DNA of 64,000 nt from Bacillus gaemokensis (lineage in GTDB: Bacteria > Bacillota > Bacilli > Bacillales > Bacillaceae_G): the NCBI RefSeq assembly GCF_001590835.1, contig NZ_LTAQ01000012.1:153168-217167 (forward strand). The letters run 5' to 3'. The notes under the pieces are model-generated. The model was not told the origin of the DNA. It was given only the letters and a program-made list of their open reading frames with translations, and did no database searches. Both the position numbers and the translations under genes were made by a program. Numbering within the stretch: position 1 is the first letter of the stretch; the number at the start of each line of letters is the position of its first letter. Below, piece after piece: positions 1 to 11,249 of the stretch.

Positions 1-824
1 ATACGAACGCCTCGTTTTTTCGCTTGTAATAGGGCATCCATAATTCTTTTTCCAGGAATAAAATAAGGTGTGCCAATATATAATTCTTCTTTGGCACTTT
101 CAATAAGGTTTAAGAACGTTTGTTGTAAGTAAGCACCGTCTGTTGGGATGAAGCGATGTAGTACGGTGCCTGGTAATTGCTTTGGAAAATAGATCGTATC
201 CCTTAGTAAATTTTCAGCAGTATCATCGCGCCAATCATGTAAAAACTGCGTTTGTAAATCTTGTACGCCTTCTCCAGTCAGACGTAAATGATAATCGCGC
301 CATGGTCCCAACCTAGCATCGTGTCCCAAGTATTCTTCCCCGATGTTGAAGCCCCCAATATAGCCAATCTTTCCATCAATGATTGTAATTTTTCTATGGT
401 TTCTTTGATTCGCAGAAAAAAAGAGAAATGGAAATTTAATGTTATGGCAAAACGAAAAAGAGACACCGTGTTTTTGTAACGAGTGGATGGATTCTCTTGA
501 TAATTGGTGACTTCCAAGACGATCGAGGAGGAGGCGAACTTGGACTCCTTGTTTTGCTTTGTCGATAAGTAGTTGTAAAAAGGTTTGACTTATTTCATCA
601 TTTTTAACGATAAAAAATAAAATATGAATATGGTGCTGTGCTTGTTTGATATCGGTAAATAAGTCATTATATAAATCCTTTCCATATGTATAAAGTTGAA
701 AATTGCTTCGGCGTAAAGGAAACGAGCGAGGCTTGATTCGTTTTAAATGAAGCTTTCTTCCATATGAAAGGTCTATCGTGATCCATAGGGCAAAACATAG
801 TAGTAAGAGAGATAAAAAAATCAT
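1..824 (-). CDS. cls: Cardiolipin synthase / phospholipase D-family protein (3' end outside window)
   Basis: My reading of the minus strand gives an open frame of 274 codons from ATG at 824, behind an AGGAGGG ribosome binding site, running off the left edge. One N-terminal membrane segment (residues about 2-17) precedes a PLD domain. The first HKD motif is visible as HRK-x4-D-x6-GG near residue 150, and a second PLD repeat begins around residue 235 (LYIGTPYFIPG). The family transfers phosphatidyl groups to make cardiolipin at the membrane. In Bacillus subtilis the homologous neighbour of fadF is ywjE. The second HKD motif lies outside the window, so activity cannot be judged here. Confidence 0.9.
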   Translation of the reverse strand, partial: MIFLSLLLLCFALWITIDLSYGRKLHLKRIKPRSFPLRRSNFQLYTYGKDLYNDLFTDIKQAQHHIHILFFIVKNDEISQTFLQLLIDKAKQGVQVRLLLDRLGSHQLSRESIHSLQKHGVSFSFCHNIKFPFLFFSANQRNHRKITIIDGKIGYIGGFNIGEEYLGHDARLGPWRDYHLRLTGEGVQDLQTQFLHDWRDDTAENLLRDTIYFPKQLPGTVLHRFIPTDGAYLQQTFLNLIESAKEELYIGTPYFIPGKRIMDALLQAKKRGVR

Positions 825-966
825 TACCGAACTCCCTCCTTTGTATTCATTTTCACCTTGCTATTTGTGGGCAATAAGACCTCTTGTTGATTAAAGCTTC
901 ACTTTTTACTTTCCCCCAAATAAACAGCTTTATGAAAAAATGTGTTGTTGTATAACAAAAAAACTG

Positions 967-994
967 TTGACTGAATGCTCACTCATTATATAAT
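967..994 (+). promoter_or_regulatory. Sigma-A promoter of fadF operon overlapped by FadR-like operator
   Basis: TTGACT (967-972) and TATAAT (989-994) are separated by 16 bp. The spacer contains TGAATGCTCACTCATT (972-987), which matches 13 of 18 positions of the B. subtilis FadR consensus as I remember it (TGAATG...CATTCA type). An operator inside the promoter implies repression relieved by long-chain acyl-CoA. This is inference from sequence. Confidence 0.75.
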
Positions 995-1080
995 GGAGGT
1001 AGGGGATATAATTCAGAAAATTTATTATTTTCTAAGATTCTGAAAGAGAAAGGACTTACAAAGAGAGGGGTAGCATAAAA

Positions 1081-3192
1081 ATGAATAGCTTACTGATCAT
1101 GAATTGGCTGGCTGCCATTGCTGTTATTGCTTATGCAGGATATTTGTTTGTGTATCTTATACGAACGAGGATGGCCTACATACAATTAGGAAAAAAGGTA
1201 GAATTTGATCGCCGCTTTAAAGAACGATGGGACATTCTTAAGGTCAATGTTTTTGGTCAAAAAAAATTATTGAAAGATAAAAAAAGCGGTATTATGCATG
1301 TTATGTTTTTTTACGGATTTATTCTTGTCCAATTTGGAGCAATTGACTTCGTTTGGAAAGGATTAGCACCAGGATCACATCTTCCACTTGGACCACTATA
1401 CCCTGCATTTACATTCTTCCAGGAAATTATCACACTTATGATTTTAATCGCAGTTTTTTGGGCTTTTCATAGAAGATACGTTGAAAAACTTGTTCGTTTA
1501 AAGCGTAACTTCAAATCAGGTCTTGTTCTTATTTTTATTGGAGGCTTAATGCTTTCTGTACTACTAGGTAATGGGATGGGCATTATATGGCATGGCGAAG
1601 AGCTTTCGTGGAGTGAACCAATCGCTTCTGGAATCGCTTACGTTTTCTCGGGAATAAATGAAACCGCAGCCATTTCTGTGTTCTATTTCTCTTGGTGGGT
1701 GCATCTACTTATTTTGTTAACGTTTTTAGTTTATGTACCACAGTCTAAACATGCACATTTAATTGCTGGACCAGTTAATGTATTCTTTACTCGTCTTTCT
1801 AATCCAGGGAAACTTGAAAAAATTGATTTTGAAGATGAAACACAAGAAACATTTGGGGTTGGGAAAATTGAAGACTTCAGGCAGACACAGCTTATCGATC
1901 TATACGCTTGTGTAGAGTGTGGCCGTTGTACAAATATGTGCCCGGCAACGGGAACGGGCAAGATGTTGTCGCCGATGGATTTAATTGTAAAGCTTCGTGA
2001 TCATTTGACTGACAAGGGGGCAGCAGTGACATCACGGGCGCCGTGGGTTCCGACAGTTGCTTTTAATAATACACAAGGAAATCAGTTAGCGATGATGGCA
2101 TCTCATACAGGCCAACAAGAGTCGGCTGCTACAGCACTTGCATACGATCCAAGCTTGATTGGTGACGTTATTACAGAAGAAGAAATTTGGGCATGTACAA
2201 CGTGTCGGAACTGTGAAGATCAATGTCCAGTTATGAATGAGCACGTTGATAAAGTCATTGATCTGCGCCGTTACCTCGTGTTAACAGAAGGAAAGATGGA
2301 CGCGGAAGCGCAGCGTGCTATGACGAATATTGAGCGCCAAGGTAATCCGTGGGGTCTGAACCGTAAAGAGCGTGAAACATGGCGCCAAGGTGATGATGAA
2401 GTAACAGTTTCGACTGTAAAAGAGAAAACAAAAGCTGGCGAGGAATTTGAATATTTATTTTGGGTGGGCTCGATGGGATCTTATGATAATCGCAGTCAGA
2501 AAATTGCAATATCATTTGCGAAGCTGATGAATAAAGCAGGCATTTCCTTTGCGATTCTTGGTAATAAAGAAAAGAACTCTGGAGATACACCGCGTCGTCT
2601 TGGGAATGAATTTGTATTCCAGGAGATGGCTACAAAAAACATTGAAGAATTTGAAAAAGCAGGTGTGAAGAAAATCGTTACGATTGATCCGCATGCCTAT
2701 AACACATTTAAAAATGAGTATCCAGACTTTGGCTTACAAGCGGAAGTCTATCACCATACAGAACTATTAGCAGAGTGGGTGAAAGAGGGGCGCTTAACGC
2801 CAGTTCACCGAATTGAAGAAACAATTACGTATCATGATTCCTGTTATTTAGGAAGATACAACGAAGTATACGAAGCGCCGCGCAGTATTTTAAAAGCGAT
2901 TCCAGGCGTAAGTGTTGTTGAAATGGAACGTAATCGTGAAACCGGAATGTGCTGCGGCGCAGGCGGCGGGCTAATGTGGATGGAAGAAACGACTGGCTCG
3001 CGTATTAACGTTGCGCGTACAGAGCAAGCACTTGCAGTGAAACCATCAATTATTGGTACTGGATGTCCGTATTGCTTAACTATGATTAGTGACGGTACGA
3101 AAGCAAAAGAAGTAGAAGAACAAGTTCAAACGCTAGATGTAACAGAGATTTTAGAACGCTCTGTTATCGGGCCTAAGAAAGAAGCGATGTAA
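1081..3192 (+). CDS. fadF: Membrane iron-sulfur oxidoreductase FadF, beta-oxidation electron transfer
   Basis: 703 residues. The N-terminal third has several membrane segments (about residues 7-27, 75-95, 120-140, 148-168 and 200-222) resembling a nitrate-reductase gamma-type domain. Two ferredoxin-type 4Fe-4S motifs follow (CVECGRCTNMCP starting at C277; CTTCRNCEDQCP near residue 385). The C-terminal half is heterodisulfide-reductase-like, with cysteine-rich CCG elements (MCCGAGGG and GCPYC near residues 620-665). By family it should pass electrons from acyl-CoA dehydrogenases (via ETF) into the membrane quinone pool. It is first in an operon with thiolase, hydroxyacyl-CoA dehydrogenase and acyl-CoA dehydrogenases, which supports that role. 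It is preceded by AGAGAGGGG and a FadR-like operator. Confidence 0.92.
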   Translation: MNSLLIMNWLAAIAVIAYAGYLFVYLIRTRMAYIQLGKKVEFDRRFKERWDILKVNVFGQKKLLKDKKSGIMHVMFFYGFILVQFGAIDFVWKGLAPGSHLPLGPLYPAFTFFQEIITLMILIAVFWAFHRRYVEKLVRLKRNFKSGLVLIFIGGLMLSVLLGNGMGIIWHGEELSWSEPIASGIAYVFSGINETAAISVFYFSWWVHLLILLTFLVYVPQSKHAHLIAGPVNVFFTRLSNPGKLEKIDFEDETQETFGVGKIEDFRQTQLIDLYACVECGRCTNMCPATGTGKMLSPMDLIVKLRDHLTDKGAAVTSRAPWVPTVAFNNTQGNQLAMMASHTGQQESAATALAYDPSLIGDVITEEEIWACTTCRNCEDQCPVMNEHVDKVIDLRRYLVLTEGKMDAEAQRAMTNIERQGNPWGLNRKERETWRQGDDEVTVSTVKEKTKAGEEFEYLFWVGSMGSYDNRSQKIAISFAKLMNKAGISFAILGNKEKNSGDTPRRLGNEFVFQEMATKNIEEFEKAGVKKIVTIDPHAYNTFKNEYPDFGLQAEVYHHTELLAEWVKEGRLTPVHRIEETITYHDSCYLGRYNEVYEAPRSILKAIPGVSVVEMERNRETGMCCGAGGGLMWMEETTGSRINVARTEQALAVKPSIIGTGCPYCLTMISDGTKAKEVEEQVQTLDVTEILERSVIGPKKEAM

Positions 3193-3215
3193 CTTTTGAG
3201 AATATATACAACTTT

Positions 3216-3245
3216 AGAAGGAGGTGCAAGATTTGCACCTCTTCT
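3216..3245 (+). other. Intergenic RNA hairpin between fadF and thiolase gene
   Basis: A near-perfect inverted repeat (AGAAGGAGGTGCAA, 3-nt loop, TTGCACCTCTTCT) lies 24 nt after the fadF stop. There is no U-tract, so it is not a standard terminator. A smaller hairpin (TGAGC-GGAC-GCTCA) follows at about 3260-3273. Its left arm contains an anti-SD-complementary GGAGGTG core. It may set mRNA processing or stability between the two cistrons. Confidence 0.5.
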
Positions 3246-3304
3246 CAACGTATGGATATTGAGCGGACGCTCAGCTCCGAAAAAAAGAAATGGGGGAAAG
3301 AAAC

Positions 3305-4486
3305 TTGGCAAAAACAGTTATTTTAAGTGCGGCAAGAACACCGGTTGGAAAGTTTGGGGGAACTTTAAAGGATGTAAAGGCAACGGAACTTGGAGGAATT
3401 GCAATAAAAGCTGCGCTTGAGCGAGCGGATGTTTCTGCAAATGCCATTGAAGAAGTTGTATTTGGAACTGTTATTCAAGGCGGACAAGGACAAATTCCTT
3501 CACGCCAAGCTGCAAGAGAAGCAGGGCTTCCTTGGGAAACACATACAGAAACAGTAAATAAAGTTTGTGCCTCTGGACTTCGTGCTGTAACGTTAGCGGA
3601 TCAAATGATTCGTGTTGGCGATCAAACGCTTATTGTAGCGGGCGGAATGGAATCGATGAGCAATAGTCCTTATATCTTACAAGGCGCACGCTGGGGATAC
3701 CGAATGGGACATAACGAAGTTGCTGATTTAAATGTAGTAGATGGCTTAACGTGTTCATTTTCTGGCATACATATGGGTGTGTATGGCGGAGAAGTCGCGA
3801 AGGAAGATGGAATCTCTCGCGAAGCGCAAGATGAGTGGGCATATCGCAGTCATCAGCGTGCCGTTGCCGCGCAGAAGGAAGGACGTTTTGAAGAAGAAAT
3901 CGTTCCTGTTTCAGTGAAGCAAAGAAAAGGAGATCCAATTGTTGTAGCGCAGGATGAAGCACCTCGTGAAGATACAACTGTTGAAAAGTTAGCAAAGTTA
4001 AAGCCTGTATTTGATAAGACGGCAGCGGTAACGGCGGGGAATGCACCAGGGTTAAATGACGGTGGTGCGGCGCTTGTGCTAATGAGCGAGGACAGAGCGC
4101 AGCAAGAAGGAAGAAAGCCGTTAGCAACGATTTTAGCGCATACAGCAATTGCGGTAGAAGCGAAGGATTTTCCGAGAACACCAGGTTATGCGATTAATGA
4201 ACTATTGAAGAAAACAGGTAAGAAAGTAGAAGAAATTGATTTATTTGAGATTAATGAGGCTTTCGCAGCAGTTGCGATTGCAAGTGCAAATATTGCAGGG
4301 ATTGATCCTGAAAAGATAAACGTAAACGGCGGAGCGGTGGCAATGGGGCACCCAATTGGAGCGAGTGGAGCACGTATTATTGTTACGCTTATTCATGCAC
4401 TGAAGCAGCGCGGCGGAGGAATTGGAATCGCTTCGATTTGTAGCGGCGGCGGTCAAGGCGATGCAATTATGATTGAAGTTCATTAA
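3305..4486 (+). CDS. mmgA: Acetyl-CoA acetyltransferase (thiolase)
   Basis: 393 residues from a TTG start chosen because GGGGGAAAG (3291-3299) sits just upstream and the product then begins [13 protein letters not shown], the usual thiolase start. An in-frame ATG at 3290 lacks a ribosome site. The acyl-accepting cysteine is C88 in NKVCASG. The C-terminal GHPIGASG and CSGGGQG motifs carry the catalytic histidine and second cysteine. It performs thiolytic cleavage of 3-ketoacyl-CoA (or the reverse acetoacetyl-CoA condensation) in the cytoplasm. It is most like B. subtilis MmgA and is second in the beta-oxidation operon. Confidence 0.93.
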   Translation: MAKTVILSAARTPVGKFGGTLKDVKATELGGIAIKAALERADVSANAIEEVVFGTVIQGGQGQIPSRQAAREAGLPWETHTETVNKVCASGLRAVTLADQMIRVGDQTLIVAGGMESMSNSPYILQGARWGYRMGHNEVADLNVVDGLTCSFSGIHMGVYGGEVAKEDGISREAQDEWAYRSHQRAVAAQKEGRFEEEIVPVSVKQRKGDPIVVAQDEAPREDTTVEKLAKLKPVFDKTAAVTAGNAPGLNDGGAALVLMSEDRAQQEGRKPLATILAHTAIAVEAKDFPRTPGYAINELLKKTGKKVEEIDLFEINEAFAAVAIASANIAGIDPEKINVNGGAVAMGHPIGASGARIIVTLIHALKQRGGGIGIASICSGGGQGDAIMIEVH

Positions 4487-4504
4487 CAAAAAGGGGGAGA
4501 AAAA

Positions 4505-5356
4505 ATGAGTGTACAAAAAATTGTTGTAATTGGTGCTGGGCAAATGGGTTCGGGTATTGCACAAGTATGTGCAATGGCAGGTTATGACGTATATATACAA
4601 GATTTGAAACAAGAGCAATTAGACAGAGGGCTAGCTATTATTACAAAGAATCTAGCACGCCAAGTAGAAAAAGGAAGAATGGATGAAGAGTCAAAGGAAG
4701 CCGCGTTAAATCGTCTTACGGCGACGCTTGAATTAGATTGTGTAAAGGAAGCGGATCTTGTCATTGAGGCAGCCGTTGAAAAAATGGATATCAAAAAGAA
4801 AATTTTCGCGAATTTAGATGAAATTGCACCAAAGCATGCAATTTTGGCAACAAATACATCGTCTTTACCAATTACAGAAATTGCAGCGGTAACAAAGCGT
4901 CCCGAGAAAGTAATTGGCATGCACTTTATGAATCCTGTTCCAGTTATGAAGCTTGTAGAAATTATCCGCGGACTTGCAACAGACGATGCAGTGTATGAAA
5001 CAATTGAAGACATTACAAAGAAAATTGGGAAAGTACCAGTTGAAGTAAATGACTTCCCAGGATTTGTTTCTAATCGTATTTTATTACCGATGATCAATGA
5101 AGCGATTTATACGCTATATGAAGGTGTGGCGACAAAAGAAGCAATTGATGAAGTAATGAAGCTTGGTATGAATCACCCAATGGGGCCACTTACATTAGCA
5201 GACTTTATCGGTTTAGATACGTGTTTATACATTATGGAAGTGCTACATGAAGGACTAGGGGATAGCAAGTACCGTCCATGTCCATTACTGCGTAAATATG
5301 TGAATGCAGGTTGGTTAGGCCGAAAAACAGGTCGTGGCTTCTACGTATACGAATAG
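4505..5356 (+). CDS. mmgB: 3-hydroxybutyryl-CoA dehydrogenase
   Basis: 283 residues, normal family length, with RBS GGGGGAG 5 nt before ATG. The N-terminal Rossmann fold is clear ([13 protein letters not shown], residues about 7-19). The catalytic histidine lies in [15 protein letters not shown] (residue about 139) and the C-terminal helical dimerisation domain includes [16 protein letters not shown]. It oxidises (S)-3-hydroxyacyl-CoA with NAD. The gene lies 18 nt after the thiolase, so the two enzymes of successive beta-oxidation steps are co-translated. MmgB of B. subtilis is the nearest homologue I recall. Confidence 0.93.
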   Translation: MSVQKIVVIGAGQMGSGIAQVCAMAGYDVYIQDLKQEQLDRGLAIITKNLARQVEKGRMDEESKEAALNRLTATLELDCVKEADLVIEAAVEKMDIKKKIFANLDEIAPKHAILATNTSSLPITEIAAVTKRPEKVIGMHFMNPVPVMKLVEIIRGLATDDAVYETIEDITKKIGKVPVEVNDFPGFVSNRILLPMINEAIYTLYEGVATKEAIDEVMKLGMNHPMGPLTLADFIGLDTCLYIMEVLHEGLGDSKYRPCPLLRKYVNAGWLGRKTGRGFYVYE

Positions 5357-5446
5357 GGAACAGAAAAGGTAGGTCTTCCTCTTTTTTTCAAAGTAGTGGT
5401 CTTACCAAATTGTTAAAAAAGATATATAGCAAATGGGGGCGGGCAT

Positions 5447-6577
5447 ATGAATTTTCAGTTTACAGAAGAGCAACAAATGATGAGAAAAATGGTTCGAGAT
5501 TTTGCTCAAAAGGAAATCGCCCCCTTTGTTCCAAGTATGGAACAAGGGGTGTTTCCTAGGGAGATTTTAAAGAAGATGGGTGAGCTAGGACTGATGGGGA
5601 TTCCAGCGCCAGCGAAATATGGCGGGGCAGAAATGGACTTTATTTCTTACATTTTGGCCATTGAAGAACTATCAAAAGTAAGTGCGACAATTGGTGTTAT
5701 TTTAGCGGTACATACATCTGTTGGTACAAACCCAATTTTATATTTTGGAACAGAGGAACAAAAACAAAAGTATGTTTCTAAACTCGCAACGGGTGAATAT
5801 TTAGGAGCATTTGCTTTAACAGAGCCGAATGCAGGGTCTGATGCAGGGAGCTTAAAATCTCGTGCGGTAAAACAAGGTGACCATTATGTTATTAATGGAT
5901 CAAAAGTGTTTATTACCAATGGAGGCGAGGCGGATACATATATTGTATTTGCTTCTACGAATCCAGAGGCAGGAAAGAGTGGAATCTCCGCATTTATTAT
6001 AGAGAAAGATACACCGGGTCTAATCGTTGGAAAAGATGAACATAAGATGGGGCTGCTTGGTTCTCGTACAGTGCAGCTGACATTTGAAGATATGAAAGTA
6101 CCAGCCGAGAATTTGCTTGGTGAAGAAGGACAAGGCTTTAAGGTAGCGATGGCGAATTTAGATGTTGGTCGTATTGGCATTGGAGCACAGGCGCTTGGAA
6201 TCGCTGGGGCAGCGCTCACATGTGCAGTGGATTATGCGAAGGAACGCGAGCAGTTTGGGAAGCCGATTGCTGCGCAGCAAGGACTCGGCTTTAAGTTAGC
6301 GGATATGGCAACAGGTGTAGAAGCTGCAAGGCTACTTGTATATAGAGCAGCTTCGCTTAGAGCGCAAGGACTTCCGTGCGGGAAGGAAGCATCTATTGCG
6401 AAGCTATTTGCTTCCAAAACAGCGGTTGATGTTGCAATTGAAGCGGTGCAAGTATTTGGTGGTTACGGTTATACGAAAGATTATCCAGTGGAGCGGTTTT
6501 TCCGCGATGCGAAAATTTGTGAAATTTATGAAGGAACGAGCGAAATACAAAGGCTTGTTATTAGCCGAGCGTTATAA
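5447..6577 (+). CDS. mmgC: Acyl-CoA dehydrogenase, MmgC-like
   Basis: 376 residues. All three acyl-CoA dehydrogenase domains are present. FAD/substrate motifs are seen in [14 protein letters not shown] (residues about 125-138) and FITNGG, and the catalytic base glutamate in [13 protein letters not shown] near residue 363. The RBS is GGGGGCGGG before ATG. It is paralogous to the next gene throughout (shared blocks such as [17 protein letters not shown]), but the N-terminal [18 protein letters not shown] region resembles B. subtilis MmgC. It introduces the alpha-beta double bond in short or branched acyl-CoA and reduces ETF. The exact substrate is not readable from sequence. Confidence 0.9.
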   Translation: MNFQFTEEQQMMRKMVRDFAQKEIAPFVPSMEQGVFPREILKKMGELGLMGIPAPAKYGGAEMDFISYILAIEELSKVSATIGVILAVHTSVGTNPILYFGTEEQKQKYVSKLATGEYLGAFALTEPNAGSDAGSLKSRAVKQGDHYVINGSKVFITNGGEADTYIVFASTNPEAGKSGISAFIIEKDTPGLIVGKDEHKMGLLGSRTVQLTFEDMKVPAENLLGEEGQGFKVAMANLDVGRIGIGAQALGIAGAALTCAVDYAKEREQFGKPIAAQQGLGFKLADMATGVEAARLLVYRAASLRAQGLPCGKEASIAKLFASKTAVDVAIEAVQVFGGYGYTKDYPVERFFRDAKICEIYEGTSEIQRLVISRAL

Positions 6578-6603
6578 CGAGAAGAGGGCGGGGAGGAAAG
6601 AAC

Positions 6604-7743
6604 ATGCATTTTAAGTTATCAGAAGAACATGAAATGATACGAAAAATGGTTCGAGATTTTGCGAGGAACGAAGTAGCACCGACAGCGGCGGAGCGCGATG
6701 AAGAGGAACGATTTGACCGCGCTTTATTTGACCAAATGGCAGACCTGGGTTTAACAGGGATTCCATGGCCTGAAGAATACGGTGGTATTGGAAGCGATTA
6801 CTTAGCGTATGTAATTGCCGTAGAAGAGTTATCGCGTGTCTGTGCTTCGACAGGTGTAACGTTATCTGCACATACTTCGCTTGCTGGATGGCCTGTTTAT
6901 AAATTTGGAACAGAGGAACAAAAACAAAAGTTTTTACGTCCGATGGCGGAAGGAAAGAAAATTGGTGCATACGGTTTAACGGAGCCTGGTTCTGGTTCTG
7001 ATGCGGGCGGAATGAAGACGACTGCAAAACGTGATGGTGACCATTATATTTTAAATGGTTCAAAGATTTTTATTACAAACGGCGGCATCGCTGATATTTA
7101 CATTGTCTTCGCATTAACTGATCCAGAATCAAAGCAGCGCGGCACGAGTGCATTTATTGTAGAAAGTAGTGCACCTGGATTTTCGGTTGGGAAGAAAGAA
7201 AGTAAGCTTGGAATTCGCTCTTCCCCAACGACAGAAATTATGTTTGAAGAATGCCGCGTTCCTGTAGAGAACTTACTTGGCGAGGAAGGACAAGGATTCA
7301 AAATTGCGATGCAGACGCTAGACGGTGGCCGTAATGGTATCGCAGCGCAAGCTGTTGGTATTGCACAGGGAGCGTTAGATGCTTCTGTGGATTATGCGAG
7401 AGAACGACATCAGTTTGGGAAACCGATTGCCGCGCAGCAAGGAATTGGTTTTAAACTTGCGGATATGGCTACGGGTGTAGAAGCTGCGCGCCTATTAACA
7501 TATCAAGCAGCTTGGTTAGAATCAGAAGGACTTCCATATGGGAAAGAATCGGCGATGTCGAAAGTGTTTGCTGGAGATACAGCGATGAAGATAACGACTG
7601 AGGCAGTGCAAGTGTTTGGTGGCTACGGTTATACGAAGGATTATCCAGTAGAACGCTTTATGCGCGATGCAAAGATTACGCAAATTTATGAAGGAACACA
7701 GGAAATTCAAAGACTTGTAATTTCTCGTATGTTAACGAAATAA
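6604..7743 (+). CDS. acdA: Acyl-CoA dehydrogenase AcdA
   Basis: 379 residues, the same length as B. subtilis AcdA and very similar from MHF[17 protein letters not shown] onward. The catalytic glutamate is in [13 protein letters not shown] (residue about 366) and FAD contacts lie in [13 protein letters not shown]. It starts 26 nt after mmgC with GGGGAGG, so it is co-transcribed. The pair of paralogues probably covers different acyl chain types. A strong terminator (7762-7789) closes the operon. In B. subtilis acdA sits directly upstream of rpoE; here a TetR gene intervenes. Confidence 0.93.
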   Translation: MHFKLSEEHEMIRKMVRDFARNEVAPTAAERDEEERFDRALFDQMADLGLTGIPWPEEYGGIGSDYLAYVIAVEELSRVCASTGVTLSAHTSLAGWPVYKFGTEEQKQKFLRPMAEGKKIGAYGLTEPGSGSDAGGMKTTAKRDGDHYILNGSKIFITNGGIADIYIVFALTDPESKQRGTSAFIVESSAPGFSVGKKESKLGIRSSPTTEIMFEECRVPVENLLGEEGQGFKIAMQTLDGGRNGIAAQAVGIAQGALDASVDYARERHQFGKPIAAQQGIGFKLADMATGVEAARLLTYQAAWLESEGLPYGKESAMSKVFAGDTAMKITTEAVQVFGGYGYTKDYPVERFMRDAKITQIYEGTQEIQRLVISRMLTK

Positions 7744-7761
7744 AGAGAAGCAGTAATGGAC

Positions 7762-7789
7762 AAAAGCGTAGGTGTTTCCTACGCTTTTT
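7762..7789 (+). terminator. Rho-independent terminator after acdA
   Basis: An 11-bp stem, AAAAGCGTAGG with CCTACGCTTTT, has a 5-nt loop and ends in a T-run. Confidence 0.9.
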
Positions 7790-7819
7790 CCTTCCAAATG
7801 ATAGAGAGAGGTGAAGGGG

Positions 7820-8449
7820 ATGGTTAAGCACAATGTGCATGCATCTGTAAAGGATGAGAAGTTGGTTGCGCTGCGGCGTGAACAAATGATCAAAGGAGCG
7901 GTGCAGCTTTTTAAGCAAAAAGGGTTTCCACGTACGACAACGAGGGAAATTGCAAAAGCAGCAGGATTTAGTATTGGTACACTTTATGAATATATTCGTA
8001 CGAAAGATGATGTTTTGTATTTAGTATGTGATAGCATTTATGAACACGTAAAAGAGCGATTAGAAGAAGTGGTGTGCACAGAGAAAGGAAGCGCCCAGAG
8101 TTTAAGAGTGGCAATTACAAACTATTTTAAAGTGATGGATGAATTGCAGGAAGAAGTATTAATTATGTATCAAGAAGTCCGCTTTCTGCCGAAAGAATCT
8201 CTCCCATATGTATTAGAAAAAGAGTTTCAAATGGTAGGGATGTTTGAAAATATTTTAGAGCAGTGTACGCAAAATGGTACATTTACATTAACTTTGAAGG
8301 AAATTCAGTTGCTTGCTCATAATATTTTTATTCAAGGACAAATGTGGGGCTTTAGACGCTGGGCTTTGCAAAAACTTTATACATTAGAGGAGTATACAGA
8401 AATGCAAATAAGGTATGTATTACATGGAGCACATATGCTTCCAAAATAA
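7820..8449 (+). CDS. TetR/AcrR-family transcriptional regulator
   Basis: 209 residues. I chose ATG 7820 because AGAGGTGAAGGGG lies immediately upstream; a GTG at 7811 overlaps that ribosome site. The N-terminal TetR helix-turn-helix is plain (MIKGAVQLFKQKGFPRTTTREIAKAAGFSIGTLYEYIRTKDDV, given here as residues about 23-65). The C-terminal ligand domain is not one I can assign, and it is not obviously orthologous to B. subtilis FadR. Its place after the beta-oxidation operon, separated by a terminator, suggests an acyl-CoA-type effector and control of the operon or of itself. That is inference. Confidence 0.85.
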   Translation: MVKHNVHASVKDEKLVALRREQMIKGAVQLFKQKGFPRTTTREIAKAAGFSIGTLYEYIRTKDDVLYLVCDSIYEHVKERLEEVVCTEKGSAQSLRVAITNYFKVMDELQEEVLIMYQEVRFLPKESLPYVLEKEFQMVGMFENILEQCTQNGTFTLTLKEIQLLAHNIFIQGQMWGFRRWALQKLYTLEEYTEMQIRYVLHGAHMLPK

Positions 8450-8467
8450 AATCGGGTTTTGTGTTTC

Positions 8468-8491
8468 TTACTAATGGCGAGTCATTAGTAA
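8468..8491. promoter_or_regulatory. Perfect 9-bp inverted repeat after tetR gene
   Basis: TTACTAATG-GCGAGT-CATTAGTAA lies 18 nt after the tetR stop and is followed by a modest ATTTTT. It is either a weak terminator or a TetR-type operator; the AT-rich palindrome fits both. Confidence 0.45.
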
Positions 8492-8625
8492 TCGAGATTT
8501 TTCGGTTAATTACTCTCTTAATTTCTTCATAATCTTGAGAAGTGTACTGTACTGTCTGTGAACAGAGAACTGAAAGGGGTATAATGGTAATTCCCTATAC
8601 ACGTGATAAGTTCCTTAATTGAGAC

Positions 8626-8725
8626 ATGCTACAAAAAGGCATCGTTGAAAGAATGTCCCATAAATAATAGCCCATCATAACTTTTATCAATTACTCATGA
8701 AAGTTTCCCGTTTTTTTTGTAGCAT
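8626..8725. repeat. 100-bp segment bounded by perfect 12-bp inverted repeats
   Basis: ATGCTACAAAAA (8626-8637) and TTTTTGTAGCAT (8714-8725) are exact complements 76 bp apart, just upstream of the rpoE promoter region. No ORF and no target duplication are visible. It could be a small non-autonomous element or a long-range RNA stem. The rest of the 8450-8820 gap shows only the 8468 palindrome and weak promoter-like hexamers (TTGAAG 8731, TAGTAT 8753). Confidence 0.5.
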
Positions 8726-8820
8726 ATTTGTTGAAGTTTTGTTTATAATGAATAGTATGGATTTTTTTAACTAGGTCGTTATATATAGGATTATATTTTA
8801 AGAAAGGAAGTGCCGCATAA

Positions 8821-9348
8821 GTGGATTTTAAGAAATATTCACCAGAAGAGCTAAAAGAATTATCCATGATTGAAGTTGTACATAGTGTTTTAGAGGATAA
8901 AAGACAAGCAACGTCATTCCATGATTTAGTTCAAGAGATCGCTCAAGTGCTGGGACTGTCTAAAGAGCAAGTTGCTGCGAAGATCGCACAATTTTATACA
9001 GATTTAAATATCGATGGACGTTTCATTAATTTAGGAGAAAATCGTTGGGGAATACGCAGCTGGTACCCGTACGAGCAAATTGATGAAGAAATCTTACCTC
9101 AAGCTAAACCTAAGAAAAAGCGTAAGGTTGAAGATGACGAAGATTTTGATGACTATGTTGAAGAAGATGAAGATGACTTCGACGGTGACGCTGAAGACGA
9201 AGATAATGATGTAGAAGATTTAGACGAGGTTCTTGAAGATGACGAAGACGATGATCTTGACGATTTAGAAGAAGATGATGAAGAATTCGCTGAAGAAGAA
9301 CTTGAGTATGATGAAACAGAAAAAGAAGAAGAAGAGGAAGAACTGTAG
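8821..9348 (+). CDS. rpoE: RNA polymerase delta subunit
   Basis: 175 residues from a GTG start behind GAAAGGAAG. The N-terminal HARE-HTH domain (residues about 1-90, [20 protein letters not shown] onward, ending [12 protein letters not shown]) is folded. From about residue 95 the chain is almost only D and E with few hydrophobics, the disordered polyanionic tail typical of delta. Delta displaces nucleic acid from RNA polymerase, aids recycling and sharpens promoter selectivity in Gram-positive bacteria. The pyrG promoter begins only 3 nt after its stop, so the pyrG attenuator also serves as its terminator. Confidence 0.95.
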   Translation: MDFKKYSPEELKELSMIEVVHSVLEDKRQATSFHDLVQEIAQVLGLSKEQVAAKIAQFYTDLNIDGRFINLGENRWGIRSWYPYEQIDEEILPQAKPKKKRKVEDDEDFDDYVEEDEDDFDGDAEDEDNDVEDLDEVLEDDEDDDLDDLEEDDEEFAEEELEYDETEKEEEEEEL

Positions 9349-9351
9349 TTC

Positions 9352-9490
9352 TTGACTTTTCATTATCGTCCATGTAGAATCATTTTTGGGCTCTTTAAAA
9401 CAAGACGATAATACTTTTAAAGTGTAAATATAAAAGAAAATTGCTCCCTACTTATTACTTTTTGTGATGAGGGGAGCAATTTTCTTTTTT
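9352..9490 (+). promoter_or_regulatory. pyrG promoter and CTP-sensing attenuator leader
   Basis: TTGACT (9352-9357), 17 bp, TAGAAT (9375-9380), then 7 nt to a GGGCTC start (9388). A 15-bp terminator stem (9434-9448 with 9472-9486) carries GCTCCC in its 5' arm and is followed by T-runs. This matches the known B. subtilis pyrG scheme. At low CTP, polymerase stutters at GGGC and adds extra G residues. The poly-G 5' end then pairs with the pyrimidine stretch in the terminator's 5' arm and prevents termination. Confidence 0.9.
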
Positions 9491-9572
9491 GTTTTTTGTT
9501 TAGAAAATAAAAAGAGTCTAACAATAAGATAGATACAGTGTTATCTACATACGTTGCGCTTTGCAACGGTGA

Positions 9573-11213
<1,641 letters not shown>

Positions 11214-11220
11214 GATAAGA

Positions 11221-11248
11221 AAAGGCGCCCGAACTTGGGCGCCTTTTT
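11221..11248. terminator. Bidirectional terminator between pyrG and ywjG
   Basis: AAAGGCGCCC-GAACTT-GGGCGCCTTTTT is a GC-rich stem with A-run before and T-run after, serving both converging genes. Confidence 0.92.
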
Positions 11249-11249
11249 G

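Noticed and set aside
3630-4181. 183-codon minus-strand frame opposite the thiolase gene
   Set aside because: Low-complexity Leu/His/Arg product with no recognisable domain, lying fully inside a well-conserved gene on the other strand.
9110-9373. Minus-strand frame opposite the rpoE acidic tail
   Set aside because: His/Leu-rich product is the complement of GAT/GAA codons; no ribosome site.
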